Positions 16,933-25,657 of a stretch of DNA of 64,000 nt are shown in pieces. Positions within the stretch are counted from its first letter, which is position 1; each line of letters begins with the position of its first letter. The position numbers were made by a program, and so were the translations under genes. The DNA is from Ottowia beijingensis (GTDB taxonomy: Bacteria; Pseudomonadota; Gammaproteobacteria; Burkholderiales; Burkholderiaceae_C), in contig NZ_JACCKX010000001.1 in NCBI RefSeq assembly GCF_013423955.1, positions 1,612,001-1,676,000 of the forward strand, written 5' to 3'. Below the pieces are notes generated by a model. It was not told the DNA's origin, did not search any database, and worked only from the letters and a program-made list of their open reading frames with translations.

Positions 16933-18855
16933 ATGTTCGGCGCGGCCTGCCGGCGCCGCGCCCGCCCTTGCGGAGTCACTGCCGATGCCCCCACCCTGAC
17001 CTTCACCAACACCGTGCGCTACAGCACGCTGGCGCTGTGCGTGCTGGTGTTCGTGCTCAGCCTGTTTGCCCTCATCGCCTTCGGCCGCGGCCTGCCGTGG
17101 TTCGTGCTGTCGGGCGCGCTGGTGGCGCTGGGCATTCACGACCTGAACCAGACGCGCCATGCCATCCTGCGCAACTACCCCATCGTGGGCTGGCTGCGCT
17201 TCGGGCTGGAGTTCATCCGCCCCGAGATCCGCCAGTATTTCATCGAGAGCGACACCGAGGCGCAGCCGTTCTCGCGCGCGCAGCGCTCGGTGGTGTACCA
17301 GCGCGCCAAGGGCGAGCCGGACAACCGGCCCTTCGGCACGCAACTCGACGTGGGTGTCGAAGGTTATGAATGGATCAACCACTCGCTGCACACCACGCAT
17401 ATCGAATCGCAGGACTTCCGCCTCTGGATCGGCGGCCGCCCCGGCGCGCCGCTGCCCGGCGTGGCGCCGTGCACGCAGCCCTACAGCGCCAGCGTGTTCA
17501 ACATCTCGGCCATGAGCTTCGGCGCGCTGTCGGCCAACGCCATCCTGGCGCTGAACCAGGGCGCGAAGATCGGCGGCTTCGCGCACGACACGGGTGAGGG
17601 TTCCATCTCGCAATACCACCGCGTGCACGGGGGCGATCTGATCTGGGAGATCGGCTCCGGCTACTTCGGCTGCCGCACCACCGACGGCCACTTCAGCCCC
17701 GAGCGCTTTGCCGAGCAGGCGCGCGACGCGCAGATCAGGATGATCGAGCTGAAGCTGAGCCAGGGCGCCAAGCCCGGCCACGGCGGCATGCTGCCGGCGG
17801 CCAAGGTCACACCCGAGATCGCCGCCGCGCGCGGCGTGCCGGTGGGCATGGACTGCATCTCGCCCTCGGCGCACAGCGCCTTTGCCACGCCAATCGAGCT
17901 GATGCAGTTCATCGCGCAACTGCGCCAGCTGTCGGGCGGCAAGCCCACGGGCTTCAAGCTGTGCATCGGCCACCCGTGGGAATGGTTCGCCATCGTCAAG
18001 GCCATGCTGGCCACCGACATCACGCCGGACTTCATCGTCGTCGACGGCGCCGAGGGCGGCACCGGCGCGGCGCCGGTCGAGTTCACCGACCACGTCGGCA
18101 CGCCCTTGCAGGAGGGCCTGCGCCTGGTGCATAACACGCTGGTCGGCGTGGGCCTGCGCGAGCGCATCAGCCTGGGCTGCGCCGGCAAGGTGACCAACGC
18201 CTTCAACATCGCGCGCATGGTCGCGCTGGGCGCCGACTGGGCCAATGCCGGGCGCGGCTTCATGATGGCGCTGGGCTGCATCCAGGCGCAGACCTGCCAC
18301 ACCGGCCGCTGCCCCACCGGCGTGACCACGCAAGACCCGGCGCGCCAGCGCGCGCTGGTGGTGGCCGACAAGGCGCCGCGCGTGGCGCAGTTCCATGCCA
18401 ACACCATGCACGCGCTGAAGGAGTTGCTGCAGGCGGCCGGGCTGACGCACCCGAGCCAGATCACCGCACACCACATCGTGCGCCGCATCGACGATGCCGA
18501 GGTGCGGCTGCTGTCGTCGCTGATGCCGCAGATGGCGCCCGGCGCCATCCTCAACGACCTGGGCCATCTGCCCAACGTGTACCGGCTGTACTGGCCGCTG
18601 GCCAGCGCCGACAGCTTCGATCCGCGCGAGCCGGCGCCCGGCGAGGCGCCGCCCGACTTGCGCGTGCGCAGCGGCGTGCGGCCCTCCGGCGCGCCGCCCT
18701 CGGCCTACGAGGTGGCACGCCAGATGCGCCCGGCGCAGGCGCCCGGGCCGGCGGCGCGCAGCACCATCGAGCCCACGCAAGCCTCGCCCGATGCGGCCAC
18801 GCCGGCATCGGCCACCGAAGTGCCCGATGCATGGCGCGGCTCCGATGCACGTTGA
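16933..18855 (+). CDS. FMN-binding glutamate synthase family protein (stand-alone, membrane-anchored)
   Basis: Resembles the central and FMN domains of glutamate synthase without the amidotransferase or NADPH subunit. An N-terminal hydrophobic pair (STLALCVLVFVLSLFALIAF, then LPWFVLSGALVALGIHDL) suggests membrane anchoring. The catalytic barrel has ISAMSFGALSANAI, EGSISQYH, GAKPGHGGMLPAAKV and VDGAEGGTGAAP. The cysteine cluster CIQAQTCHTGRC (C-x5-C-x4-C) matches the 3Fe-4S site. The C-terminus is Pro/Ala-rich. The open frame allows a start at the ATG at 16933. A better one is the ATG at 16984, after GGAG, reading MPPTLTFTNTVRYS if one C is restored in the C-run that follows; this agrees with the other errors in the window. 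The electron donor and product are unknown. Confidence 0.85.
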   Translation: MFGAACRRRARPCGVTADAPTLTFTNTVRYSTLALCVLVFVLSLFALIAFGRGLPWFVLSGALVALGIHDLNQTRHAILRNYPIVGWLRFGLEFIRPEIRQYFIESDTEAQPFSRAQRSVVYQRAKGEPDNRPFGTQLDVGVEGYEWINHSLHTTHIESQDFRLWIGGRPGAPLPGVAPCTQPYSASVFNISAMSFGALSANAILALNQGAKIGGFAHDTGEGSISQYHRVHGGDLIWEIGSGYFGCRTTDGHFSPERFAEQARDAQIRMIELKLSQGAKPGHGGMLPAAKVTPEIAAARGVPVGMDCISPSAHSAFATPIELMQFIAQLRQLSGGKPTGFKLCIGHPWEWFAIVKAMLATDITPDFIVVDGAEGGTGAAPVEFTDHVGTPLQEGLRLVHNTLVGVGLRERISLGCAGKVTNAFNIARMVALGADWANAGRGFMMALGCIQAQTCHTGRCPTGVTTQDPARQRALVVADKAPRVAQFHANTMHALKELLQAAGLTHPSQITAHHIVRRIDDAEVRLLSSLMPQMAPGAILNDLGHLPNVYRLYWPLASADSFDPREPAPGEAPPDLRVRSGVRPSGAPPSAYEVARQMRPAQAPGPAARSTIEPTQASPDAATPASATEVPDAWRGSDAR

Positions 18856-19068
18856 ACAGGGCTTGCAGTGTTGCAGCGGGCGCTGTCGGCGCATTCGGGT
18901 TTTCCTCGTCAACACACCCTGCACGGCAGGCGTTTTGAAGGCCTGTGCAAGTCCTTTTTAAATAAGCGTTCACGCATGTTCATGGCGGGTAAAAACCCTA
19001 GCTGAATGCTGCAGTGCGTCACGCATAATCCGCCCGTTTTTCACAGTCTTCAAGGCACCGCGAGCCGC

Positions 19069-19842
19069 ATGAGTTCGGACAACATTTTGGAAACGCGTGG
19101 ACTCGTCAAGGAGTTCAAGGGCTTCGTAGCCGTCAACGACGTCAACCTCCAGGTGCGTCGCGGCACGATCCATGCGCTGATCGGCCCCAACGGCGCCGGC
19201 AAGACCACCTGCTTCAACCTGCTGACCAAGTTCCTGGACCCGACCCGCGGCCAGATCCTGTTCGACGGGCATGACATCACGCGTGAGAAGCCGGCCGACA
19301 TCGCACGCCGCGGCGTCGTGCGCTCGTTCCAGATTTCCTCCACCTTCCCCAACATGACGGTGCTGGAGAACGTGCGCGTGGCGCTGCAGCAGCAGCTGGG
19401 CACGGCGTTCAACTTCTGGAGTTCGGAGCGCACGCTCGATCGCCTCAACGACCGCTGCATGGAGTTGCTGGGCTTCGTCGGCCTGGCCGACTTCGCGCAG
19501 CACAAGGCGATGGAGCTGCCTTACGGCCGCAAGCGCGCGCTGGAGATCGCCACCACCCTGGCCATGGAGCCGAAGCTGATGCTGCTGGACGAACCGACGC
19601 AGGGCATGGGCTCCGAGGACGTGGACATGGTCACCCAACTCATCAAGAAGGTGGCGGCCAACCGCACCGTGCTGATGGTCGAGCACAACATGGGCGTGGT
19701 CGGCAAGATCGCCGACATGATCACCGTGCTGCAGTTCGGCCAGGTGATTGCCGAGGGGCAATACGAGCAGGTATCGAAGGACCCGCAGGTGCTGGAAGCC
19801 TACATGGGCAGCGCCGACGAAGTCTTGCAGGGGGCACACTGA
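19069..19842 (+). CDS. livG: Branched-chain amino acid ABC transporter ATP-binding protein LivG
   Basis: A 257-residue cytoplasmic ATPase of the high-affinity branched-chain amino acid importer. The Walker A motif GPNGAGKTT is intact (about residues 41-49). The signature region reads LPYGRKRALEIA rather than the canonical LSGGQ, and Walker B is LMLLDEPTQGMG. The start at ATG 19069 gives the usual MSSDNILETRGLVKEF. It is first in livG-livF-livK-livH-livM, all on one strand with short gaps, which indicates one operon. The ligand could be another HAAT-family substrate; that needs the binding protein's specificity. Confidence 0.92.
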   Translation: MSSDNILETRGLVKEFKGFVAVNDVNLQVRRGTIHALIGPNGAGKTTCFNLLTKFLDPTRGQILFDGHDITREKPADIARRGVVRSFQISSTFPNMTVLENVRVALQQQLGTAFNFWSSERTLDRLNDRCMELLGFVGLADFAQHKAMELPYGRKRALEIATTLAMEPKLMLLDEPTQGMGSEDVDMVTQLIKKVAANRTVLMVEHNMGVVGKIADMITVLQFGQVIAEGQYEQVSKDPQVLEAYMGSADEVLQGAH

Positions 19843-19843
19843 G

Positions 19844-20554
19844 ATGAGCAACACCACCCCCGCCATCCGCATCCAGGATCTGCACACCTGGTACGGCGAA
19901 TCGCACATCCTGCACGGCATCAACATCGAGGTGATGCCCGGTGAGGTGGTCTCGCTGCTGGGCCGCAACGGCGCCGGCCGCACCACCACGCTGCGCGCCA
20001 TCATGGGCCTGACAGGCAAGCGCACCGGCTCGATCCAGGTCAATGGTGTCGAGACCATCAAGATGGCACCGCACCAGATCGCCCGGCTGGGCCTGGGTTA
20101 TTGCCCGGAAGAGCGCGCCATCATGGCCTCGCTCTCCTGCCAGGAAAACCTCATGCTGCCGCCCAAGGTGGCCGAGGGCGGCATGAGCGTGGACGAGATC
20201 TACGAGATGTTCCCCAACCTGAAGGCGCGCAAGAACAGCCCCGGCGGGCGCCTCTCGGGCGGCGAGCAGCAGATGCTGGCCGTGGGCCGCATCCTGCGCA
20301 CGGGCGCCAAGACCCTGCTGCTGGATGAAATCTCCGAAGGCCTGGCACCCGTGATCGTGCAGGCGCTGGCCCGCATGATCAAGGAACTGCGCCAGCGCGG
20401 CTTCACCGTGCTGATGGTGGAGCAGAACTTCCGCTTCGCCGCGCCGCTGGCCGACCGCTTCTACATCATGGAGCGCGGCCTGATCGTGCGCGAGTTCACC
20501 GCCACCGAGTTGCAGGACAACATGGAAATGTTGCAAGAGTACCTCGGGGTCTGA
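19844..20554 (+). CDS. livF: Branched-chain amino acid ABC transporter ATP-binding protein LivF
   Basis: A 236-residue second ATPase of the importer, which pairs with LivG. The Walker A motif reads GRNGAGRTT, with Arg (codon CGC) where almost all ABC ATPases have the catalytic Lys. The signature LSGGEQQM and Walker B LLLDEISEGLAP are normal, as is the D/H region (VLMVEQNFRFA). Codon use and length are normal, so the Arg looks genuine rather than an error. It begins one base after the livG stop. The assignment as LivF is firm; the effect of Arg on ATP turnover is open. Confidence 0.92.
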   Translation: MSNTTPAIRIQDLHTWYGESHILHGINIEVMPGEVVSLLGRNGAGRTTTLRAIMGLTGKRTGSIQVNGVETIKMAPHQIARLGLGYCPEERAIMASLSCQENLMLPPKVAEGGMSVDEIYEMFPNLKARKNSPGGRLSGGEQQMLAVGRILRTGAKTLLLDEISEGLAPVIVQALARMIKELRQRGFTVLMVEQNFRFAAPLADRFYIMERGLIVREFTATELQDNMEMLQEYLGV

Positions 20555-20631
20555 GTCCCTGATTGTTTTTCCCTGTCCCTTTTTCCCCTGTCCTTTTTCT
20601 TTGGCAGTCCATCCATTAAGGAGATGTATCG

Positions 20632-21848
20632 ATGAAACGCAAACTGCTCAGCGCCCTGATCGCCGGTATCGGCCTGGCTAGCGCCGGCCTAGCGCAAGCC
20701 CAGATTTCGGGCAACCTCGTCAAGATCGGCGTCCTGAACGACATGTCGGGCGTGTATGCCGACATCGGCGGCCCCGGCTCCGTGCTGGCTGCCAAGATGG
20801 CCGTGGAGGACTACATCAAGGCCACCAAGTCCAACCTGAAGGTCGAGGTGGTTTCCGCCGACCACCAGAACAAGCCCGACGTCGGCTCCAGCATCGCCCG
20901 CAAGTGGTACGACTCCGACGGCGTCGACATGATCATCGACGTGCCCACCTCGTCGGTCGGCCTGGCCATCAACCAGGTCACCAAGGAGAAGGGCAAGGCC
21001 TATATCAACACCGGCTCCGCCACGTCCGACCTGACCGGCAAGGACTGCTCGCCCAACACCGTGCACTGGCTGTACGACACCTGGATGCTGGCGCACGGCA
21101 CCGGCAGCGCGGTGGTGAAGAACGGTGGCGACACCTGGTACTTCCTGACCGCCGACTACGCCTTCGGCCACGCGCTGGAGCGTGACACCTCCGAGGTCGT
21201 CAAGGCGTCCGGCGGCAAGGTGCTGGGCAGCGTGAAGGTGCCGCTGGCCACGCAGGACTTCTCGTCCTTCCTGCTGCAGGCGCAATCGTCCAAGGCCAAG
21301 ATCATCGGCTTAACGCCGGCGGCGACACCATCAACTCGATCAAGCAGGCAGCCGAGTTCGGCATCGTCAAGGGCGGCCAGAAGCTGGCCGGCCTGTTGGT
21401 GTTCCTGCCCGACGTGCACGGCCTGGGCCTGGCCACGGCGCAAGGCCTGAACGTGACCGAGTCCTGGTACTGGGACCTGAACGACGCCAGCCGCGCTTGG
21501 ACCAAGCGTTTCGTGGCGGCCAACGGCGGCAAGTACCCGTCGTCCGACCACGCTGGCGTGTACGCCGGCGTGCTGCACTACCTGAAGGCCGTCGATGCCG
21601 CCAAGACCGACGACGGCACCAAGGTGGTGGACAAGATGAAGGAACTGCCAACCGACGATCCGCTGTTCGGCAAGGGCAGCATCCGCGCCGACGGCCGCAA
21701 GATCCACCCGGTGTACCTGTTCGAGGTCAAGAAGCCGTCCGAGTCGAAGGGCCCCTACGACTACTACAAGTTGCAGCAGACCATCGCCGCCGACAAGGCG
21801 TTCCGCCCGATCGGCGAAGGCGCCTGCCCGCTGGTCGCCAAGAAGTAA
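20632..21848 (+). CDS. livK: Branched-chain amino acid ABC transporter substrate-binding protein LivK-type (frameshifted)
   Basis: Periplasmic ligand-binding protein (Peripla_BP_6) of the importer, about 405 residues. It has the signal peptide MKRKLLSALIAGIGLASAG..AQA, then VKIGVLNDMSGVYADIGGPG and the hinge region SATSDLTGKDCSPNTVHW. The second lobe has LPDVHGLGLATAQGL and the C-terminal CPLVAKK. The frame breaks at about 21310-21313: GGCTTAACGCC should be GGCTTCAACGCC, with one C lost between IIGL and NAGGDT. Both halves are otherwise perfect, so this is probably a sequence error. The ribosome site AAGGAG (20618-20623) is well placed. A 77-base gap with repeated CCTGTCCTTTTT tracts separates it from livF and may allow its own expression level. 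Confidence 0.92.
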
Positions 21849-21890
21849 TCACAGCCTGAACCCAAGCGACCGCACGGCGGCGAACGATCT

Positions 21891-22775
21891 ATGGAACTCT
21901 TCGGCATCCCGATCCAGGCCATGATGGGCCAGTTGCTCATTGGCCTGATCAATGGCTCGTTCTACGCCCTGCTGTCGCTCGGGCTGGCGGTGATCTTCGG
22001 CCTGCTCAACATCATCAACTTCGCCCACGGCGCCCAGTACATGCTGGGTGCCTTCGGCGCCTACCTGCTGCTCAACAAACTGGGCCTCGGCTACTGGTGG
22101 TCGCTGCTGCTGGTGCCGATCCTGGTGGGCGCCACCGGCGTGCTCGTCGAGCGCACCATGCTGTCGCGCCTATACAAGCTCGATCACCTGTATGGCCTGC
22201 TGCTGACCTTCGGCCTGGCGCTCATCATCCAGGGCATCTTCCGCAACGAATACGGCTCCACCGGCCTGCCTTATTCCATGCCCTCGCAGTTGCAGGGCGG
22301 TCAGAACCTGGGCTTCATGTTCCTGCCCAATTATCGTGCCTGGGTCATCGTGGCCTCGCTGGTGGTGTGCTTGGCCACCTGGTACATCATTGAGCGCACC
22401 AAACTGGGCGGCTACCTGCGTGCTGCCACCGAGAATCCCCAGATCGTGCAGTCGTTCGGCATCAACGTGCCGCGCATGATCACGCTGACCTACGGCTTCG
22501 GCGTGGCGCTAGCGGCACTGGCCGGTGTGATGGCCGCCCCGATCTACCAGGTCAGCCCCCAGATGGGCGCTGATCTGATCATCGTCGTGTTTGCGGTGGT
22601 GGTGATCGGTGGCATGGGCTCCATCATGGGTGCCATCGTCACCGGCTTCGGCCTGGGCCTGATCGAGGGCCTGACTAAGGTGTTCTACCCCGAAGCCTCG
22701 ACCACCGTCATCTTCATCATCATGACGATCGTGCTGCTCATCCGTCCGGCCGGTCTGTTCGGCACGCAGAAGTAA
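21891..22775 (+). CDS. livH: Branched-chain amino acid ABC transporter permease LivH
   Basis: A 294-residue inner-membrane permease with about eight hydrophobic helices. It has the LivH signature near the N-terminus (GSFYALLSLGLAVIFGLLNI, then INFAHGAQYMLG) and the coupling-loop region ERTKLGGYLRAATENPQIVQSFGIN. The frame is intact and of normal length. The start ATG at 21891 lies 42 bases after the livK stop. It forms the membrane channel with LivM. Confidence 0.94.
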   Translation: MELFGIPIQAMMGQLLIGLINGSFYALLSLGLAVIFGLLNIINFAHGAQYMLGAFGAYLLLNKLGLGYWWSLLLVPILVGATGVLVERTMLSRLYKLDHLYGLLLTFGLALIIQGIFRNEYGSTGLPYSMPSQLQGGQNLGFMFLPNYRAWVIVASLVVCLATWYIIERTKLGGYLRAATENPQIVQSFGINVPRMITLTYGFGVALAALAGVMAAPIYQVSPQMGADLIIVVFAVVVIGGMGSIMGAIVTGFGLGLIEGLTKVFYPEASTTVIFIIMTIVLLIRPAGLFGTQK

Positions 22776-22783
22776 GAACCGAC

Positions 22784-23772
22784 ATGTCTGCCACCGCTAC
22801 CACCGTTTCCTCCCCGCCGCTGCACGCGCCGCCGCTCCGGCCGACAACGCCCGCCTGCACCGCATCCTGTTCTTCATCATGGCCGCGGTGCTGGTCGCAG
22901 CGCCCTTCGTGGGCCTGTACCCGGTATTCATGATGAAGGTGATGTGCTTTGCGCTGTTCGCCTGCGCCTTCAACCTGTTGCTGGGTTTTGGGGGCCTGCT
23001 GTCCTTCGGACACGCCATGTTCTTTGGCAGTGCAGGCTACGTTACCGCCCACGCTGCCAAGGTGTGGGGCCTGACGCCTGAACTGGCCATCCTGCTGGGC
23101 GTGGCCGCTGCCACCGTGCTGGGTTGGATAGCGGGCAAGCTGGCCATTCGCCGCGAGGGCATCTACCTGACGATGATCACGCTGGCGCTGGCGCAGATGG
23201 TGTACTTCTTCGCGCTGCAGGCTCCGTTCACCGGTGGCGAGGACGGCATCCAGGCCGTGCCGCGCGGGCGCCTGCTGGGGCTGATCGACTTGTCGCAGCC
23301 GTTGGCCATGTATTTCTTCGTGCTGGCCATCTTCCTGGGCGGGTTCCTGCTGATCTACCGCATCATCCACTCGCCCTACGGCCAGGTGCTGAAGGCGATC
23401 CGCGAGAACGAGCCGCGCACCACCTCGCTGGGTTACGACACCGCCAAATTCAAGCACCGCGCCTTCGTGCTGTCGGCAGCCATCGCCGGCTTGGCAGGTG
23501 GTACCAAGGCGCTGGTGTTCCAGTTGGCCTCGCTGACCGACGTGCACTGGAGCATGTCAGGGGAGGTGGTGCTGATGACGCTGGTGGGCGGCCTGGGCAC
23601 CATCTTCGGCCCGGTGATCGGCGCTGCGATCATGGTCGGTATGCAGAACTACCTGGCGCAGCTGGGCGCCTGGGTCACCATCGTGCAGGGCATCATCTTC
23701 GTGGTCGTGGTCCTGCTGTTCCGCCGCGGCATCGTGGGCGAAATCGGGGCAGCGATCAAAAAGTCGCTCTGA
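22784..23772 (+). CDS. livM: Branched-chain amino acid ABC transporter permease LivM (frameshift near start)
   Basis: Inner-membrane permease partner of LivH. The body reads LVAAPFVGLYPVFMMKVMCF, CAFNLLLGFGGLLSFGHAMF, EGIYLTMITLALAQMVYF and LGGLGTIFGPVIGAA, all LivM hallmarks. The natural start at ATG 22784 (MSATATTVSSP...) is out of frame with the body. Restoring one C in the run at 22812-22815 joins them as SSPAAARAAAPADNARLHRI. Without that, the first in-frame ATG is 22879, which would cut off about 32 residues. Last gene of the operon, followed by a strong terminator. Confidence 0.92.
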
Positions 23773-23787
23773 TCACCCCATGGTCAG

Positions 23788-23816
23788 AAAAAGCGGCGCC
23801 TCAAAGGCGCCGTTTT
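23788..23816. terminator. Bidirectional terminator between livM and the PIN gene
   Basis: CGGCGCC-TCAAA-GGCGCCG stem-loop (23794-23812) with TTTT on the right and AAAAA on the left. It serves the liv operon and the convergent minus-strand gene. Confidence 0.88.
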
Positions 23817-23825
23817 CCGTTCGCT

Positions 23826-24293
23826 TCACGCTGGCTTGTCTGCCTTGGCCGGCGACACCACCGGCCACCGGCGCAGCACGTGCACGCCCAGTGGCGCCAG
23901 GCGACGCGCCAGGCCCGTGACGCGGGCGTCCTTGCTGAGCAGCAGCGCGCGGCGGGCCACCGCCAGGTCGATGAAGCCCTGGTCGTCCGGGTCACGGCAG
24001 CGCACAGAAGCCGGCACCGGCACGTCGACCGGCACCACCCATTCGTCGAAGGCCGCCAGCACCGCATCGCGGGTCGGACCTGGCCGGCCCAGTCGGGTTG
24101 CGATGCGCGGGTAGGCCAGCACGCGGGCCAGTTCTTCGCGCATGGGCGGCGTGGCGATCCAGCGCAGCCGACCGGTCGTCAGGGCAGCACGCAGCGCGTC
24201 GACGGCCGGGTCATGAAACACCCACAGGTCCAGCACGCAGTTGGTGTCGATGACGATCTCGCCGTACATGGCCGGAGTGCGACCAGAAAGCAT
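23826..24293 (-). CDS. PIN-domain protein (putative toxin component, PIN family)
   Basis: A 155-residue probable metal-dependent RNase. The PIN signature EIVIDTNCVLDLWVF near the N-terminus holds the first acidic ligand. ATPPMREELARVLAYPRIA holds the second, and CRDPDDQGFIDLAVARRALLLSKD the last Asp pair. No antitoxin gene is adjacent: upstream lies repeat A7 and the methyltransferase gene. Either it is an orphan or it acts on RNA in another setting. The start may be the ATG at 24293 or at 24269; neither has a clear ribosome site. Confidence 0.82.
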   Translation of the reverse strand: MLSGRTPAMYGEIVIDTNCVLDLWVFHDPAVDALRAALTTGRLRWIATPPMREELARVLAYPRIATRLGRPGPTRDAVLAAFDEWVVPVDVPVPASVRCRDPDDQGFIDLAVARRALLLSKDARVTGLARRLAPLGVHVLRRWPVVSPAKADKPA

Positions 24294-24304
24294 TTCATAA
24301 CTAT

Positions 24305-24364
24305 CATATTGATAGCTATTCGCGCCTGTCATTCCTGGCCTGAAGGCTGATTTGGCTTGAAATT
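24305..24364 (+). repeat. Family A repeat, copy A7 (3' end of rlmL)
   Basis: ATATTGATAGCTATTCGCGC, then GGCCTGAAGGCTGATTTGG and CTTGAAAT. On the minus strand it encodes the last residues of the methyltransferase (NFKPNQPSGQE, stop), in the same frame as copy A1 in thiL. Confidence 0.8.
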
Positions 24365-25657
24365 CACCTGCCGTGCCGTCAGGTCGAAGCGGAACAGCCG
24401 GCATTCGATCGGCCCGTTCCACAGCGGCACGCGGCGCGATTCCTTCAGGCGCAGGCGGCCCGGCAGCTTGAGGTCGGGCGTGAGCAGCCACGCCGTCCAG
24501 CCGGCGTAGTGGCCCTTCCAGTGCGCGGCCAGGCGGGTAAAGAATTCATCACCGGCGTTGACCTCCAGCGCGGGCGCGACATCATCGCTGCGCTGGCGCG
24601 CCAGGGTGCCACTCTGGAACGCTTCGCGCCCGCCCGCCCGGCGCCCCGCCACACCGGCGGCGGCAATGCGCTCGCCGTAGGGTGGGTTCATCAGCAGCAC
24701 ACCGGGCTGTTCGGTGGGCGGCATGCGTTGCAGGGCATCGCCGCCGCGCAACTGCACGGCATGGGCCACGCCCGCGCGCTCGGCATTGCGCTGCGCGAAG
24801 TCGACCATGCGGTGCGCCACGTCGCTGCCGAAGACATGCACCGTGGGTTTCAAGCCATTTTGGCCTTCAGCGCCCGCGGGTACTGCGCCAGCAGATTCTT
24901 TCTTGATAGCATTCCATTGTTGTGCATCGAAGGGCTTGAGCCGCTCGAAAGCAAAGCGCCGCTGCCCGCCTGGCGGCAGGCCCAGCGCCAGTTGCGCCGC
25001 CTCGATGACGATGGTGCCGCTGCCGCAGCAGGGGTCGTACAGTGGCACCGGCAACACCTGCCGCATAGCGGGCTGCCACCAGCCGCTGGCGGCCAGCATG
25101 GCGGCGGCCAGCGTTTCCTTCAGCGGCGCGTCGCCCTTGTCCTGCCGCCAGCCGCGCTTGAACAGCGGCTCGCCGCTGGTGTCGATGTACAGCGTGGCGT
25201 GGCTGGCGCTGAGGTGTGCAGTCACGCGCGCATCGGGGCGCTGCGTGTCGATGCTCGGGCGCACGCCGCCCGCGCGCTCGCGAAAACGGTCGGCCACGGC
25301 GTCCTTCACGCGCAGCGTGGCGAAGTTCAGGCTGCGCAGCGGACTGCCCTGCGCGGTGATGTCGACGCGAAAGCTCTGGCGCGGTGTAAACCACTCCTCC
25401 CACGCCACGCCGGCAGCCAGGTGGTACAGGTCGTGCTCGTCGGCATACGGCGCGTGCGCCAGCTCGACCAGAACGCGCTGCGCCAGCCGGCTGTGCAGGT
25501 TCAGGCGCAGGGCCAGCGCCCAGTCGCCACGCACACGCACCCCACCACGCACGGTGAGCAGGTCTTCGCCCACCAGACCGGTCAGGCCGTGCACTTCGTC
25601 GGCCAGGAAGTCCTCGACGCCGCCGGCACAGGGCAGGAACAGGGTGAGCGTCTTCAT
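24329..25657 (-). CDS. rlmL: THUMP-domain 23S rRNA methyltransferase (RlmL N-terminal/YpsC-like)
   Basis: A 442-residue SAM-dependent RNA methyltransferase, in the family that makes m2G2445 in 23S rRNA. The N-terminal ferredoxin-like and THUMP region (residues 1-160) includes LFLPCAGGVEDFLADEV. The methylase domain has LYDPCCGSGTIVIEAA (motif I, about 207-221) and MNPPYGER (motif IV, 323-330). Residues 249-271 (NAIKKESAGAVPAGAEGQNG...) come from repeat copy A8, inserted between motif I and FGSD. The last about 12 residues come from copy A7. The stop of rpoN overlaps this start (ATGA), so the two genes are coupled. Confidence 0.88.
   Translation of the reverse strand: MKTLTLFLPCAGGVEDFLADEVHGLTGLVGEDLLTVRGGVRVRGDWALALRLNLHSRLAQRVLVELAHAPYADEHDLYHLAAGVAWEEWFTPRQSFRVDITAQGSPLRSLNFATLRVKDAVADRFRERAGGVRPSIDTQRPDARVTAHLSASHATLYIDTSGEPLFKRGWRQDKGDAPLKETLAAAMLAASGWWQPAMRQVLPVPLYDPCCGSGTIVIEAAQLALGLPPGGQRRFAFERLKPFDAQQWNAIKKESAGAVPAGAEGQNGLKPTVHVFGSDVAHRMVDFAQRNAERAGVAHAVQLRGGDALQRMPPTEQPGVLLMNPPYGERIAAAGVAGRRAGGREAFQSGTLARQRSDDVAPALEVNAGDEFFTRLAAHWKGHYAGWTAWLLTPDLKLPGRLRLKESRRVPLWNGPIECRLFRFDLTARQVNFKPNQPSGQE
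24848..24913 (-). repeat. Family A repeat, copy A8 (inside rlmL)
   Basis: Reverse-oriented on the + strand (TTTCAAGCCATTTTGGCC, TTCAGCGCCCGCGGG, GCGCCAGCAGA, TTGATAGCATTCC). In the gene it reads AIKKESAGAVPAGAEGQNGL, the same frame as A2 and A9. Confidence 0.8.

Noticed and set aside
19000..19068. A sigma-70 promoter for the liv operon (CATAAT near 19023)
   Set aside because: The -10-like hexamer has no convincing -35 partner at the right distance.
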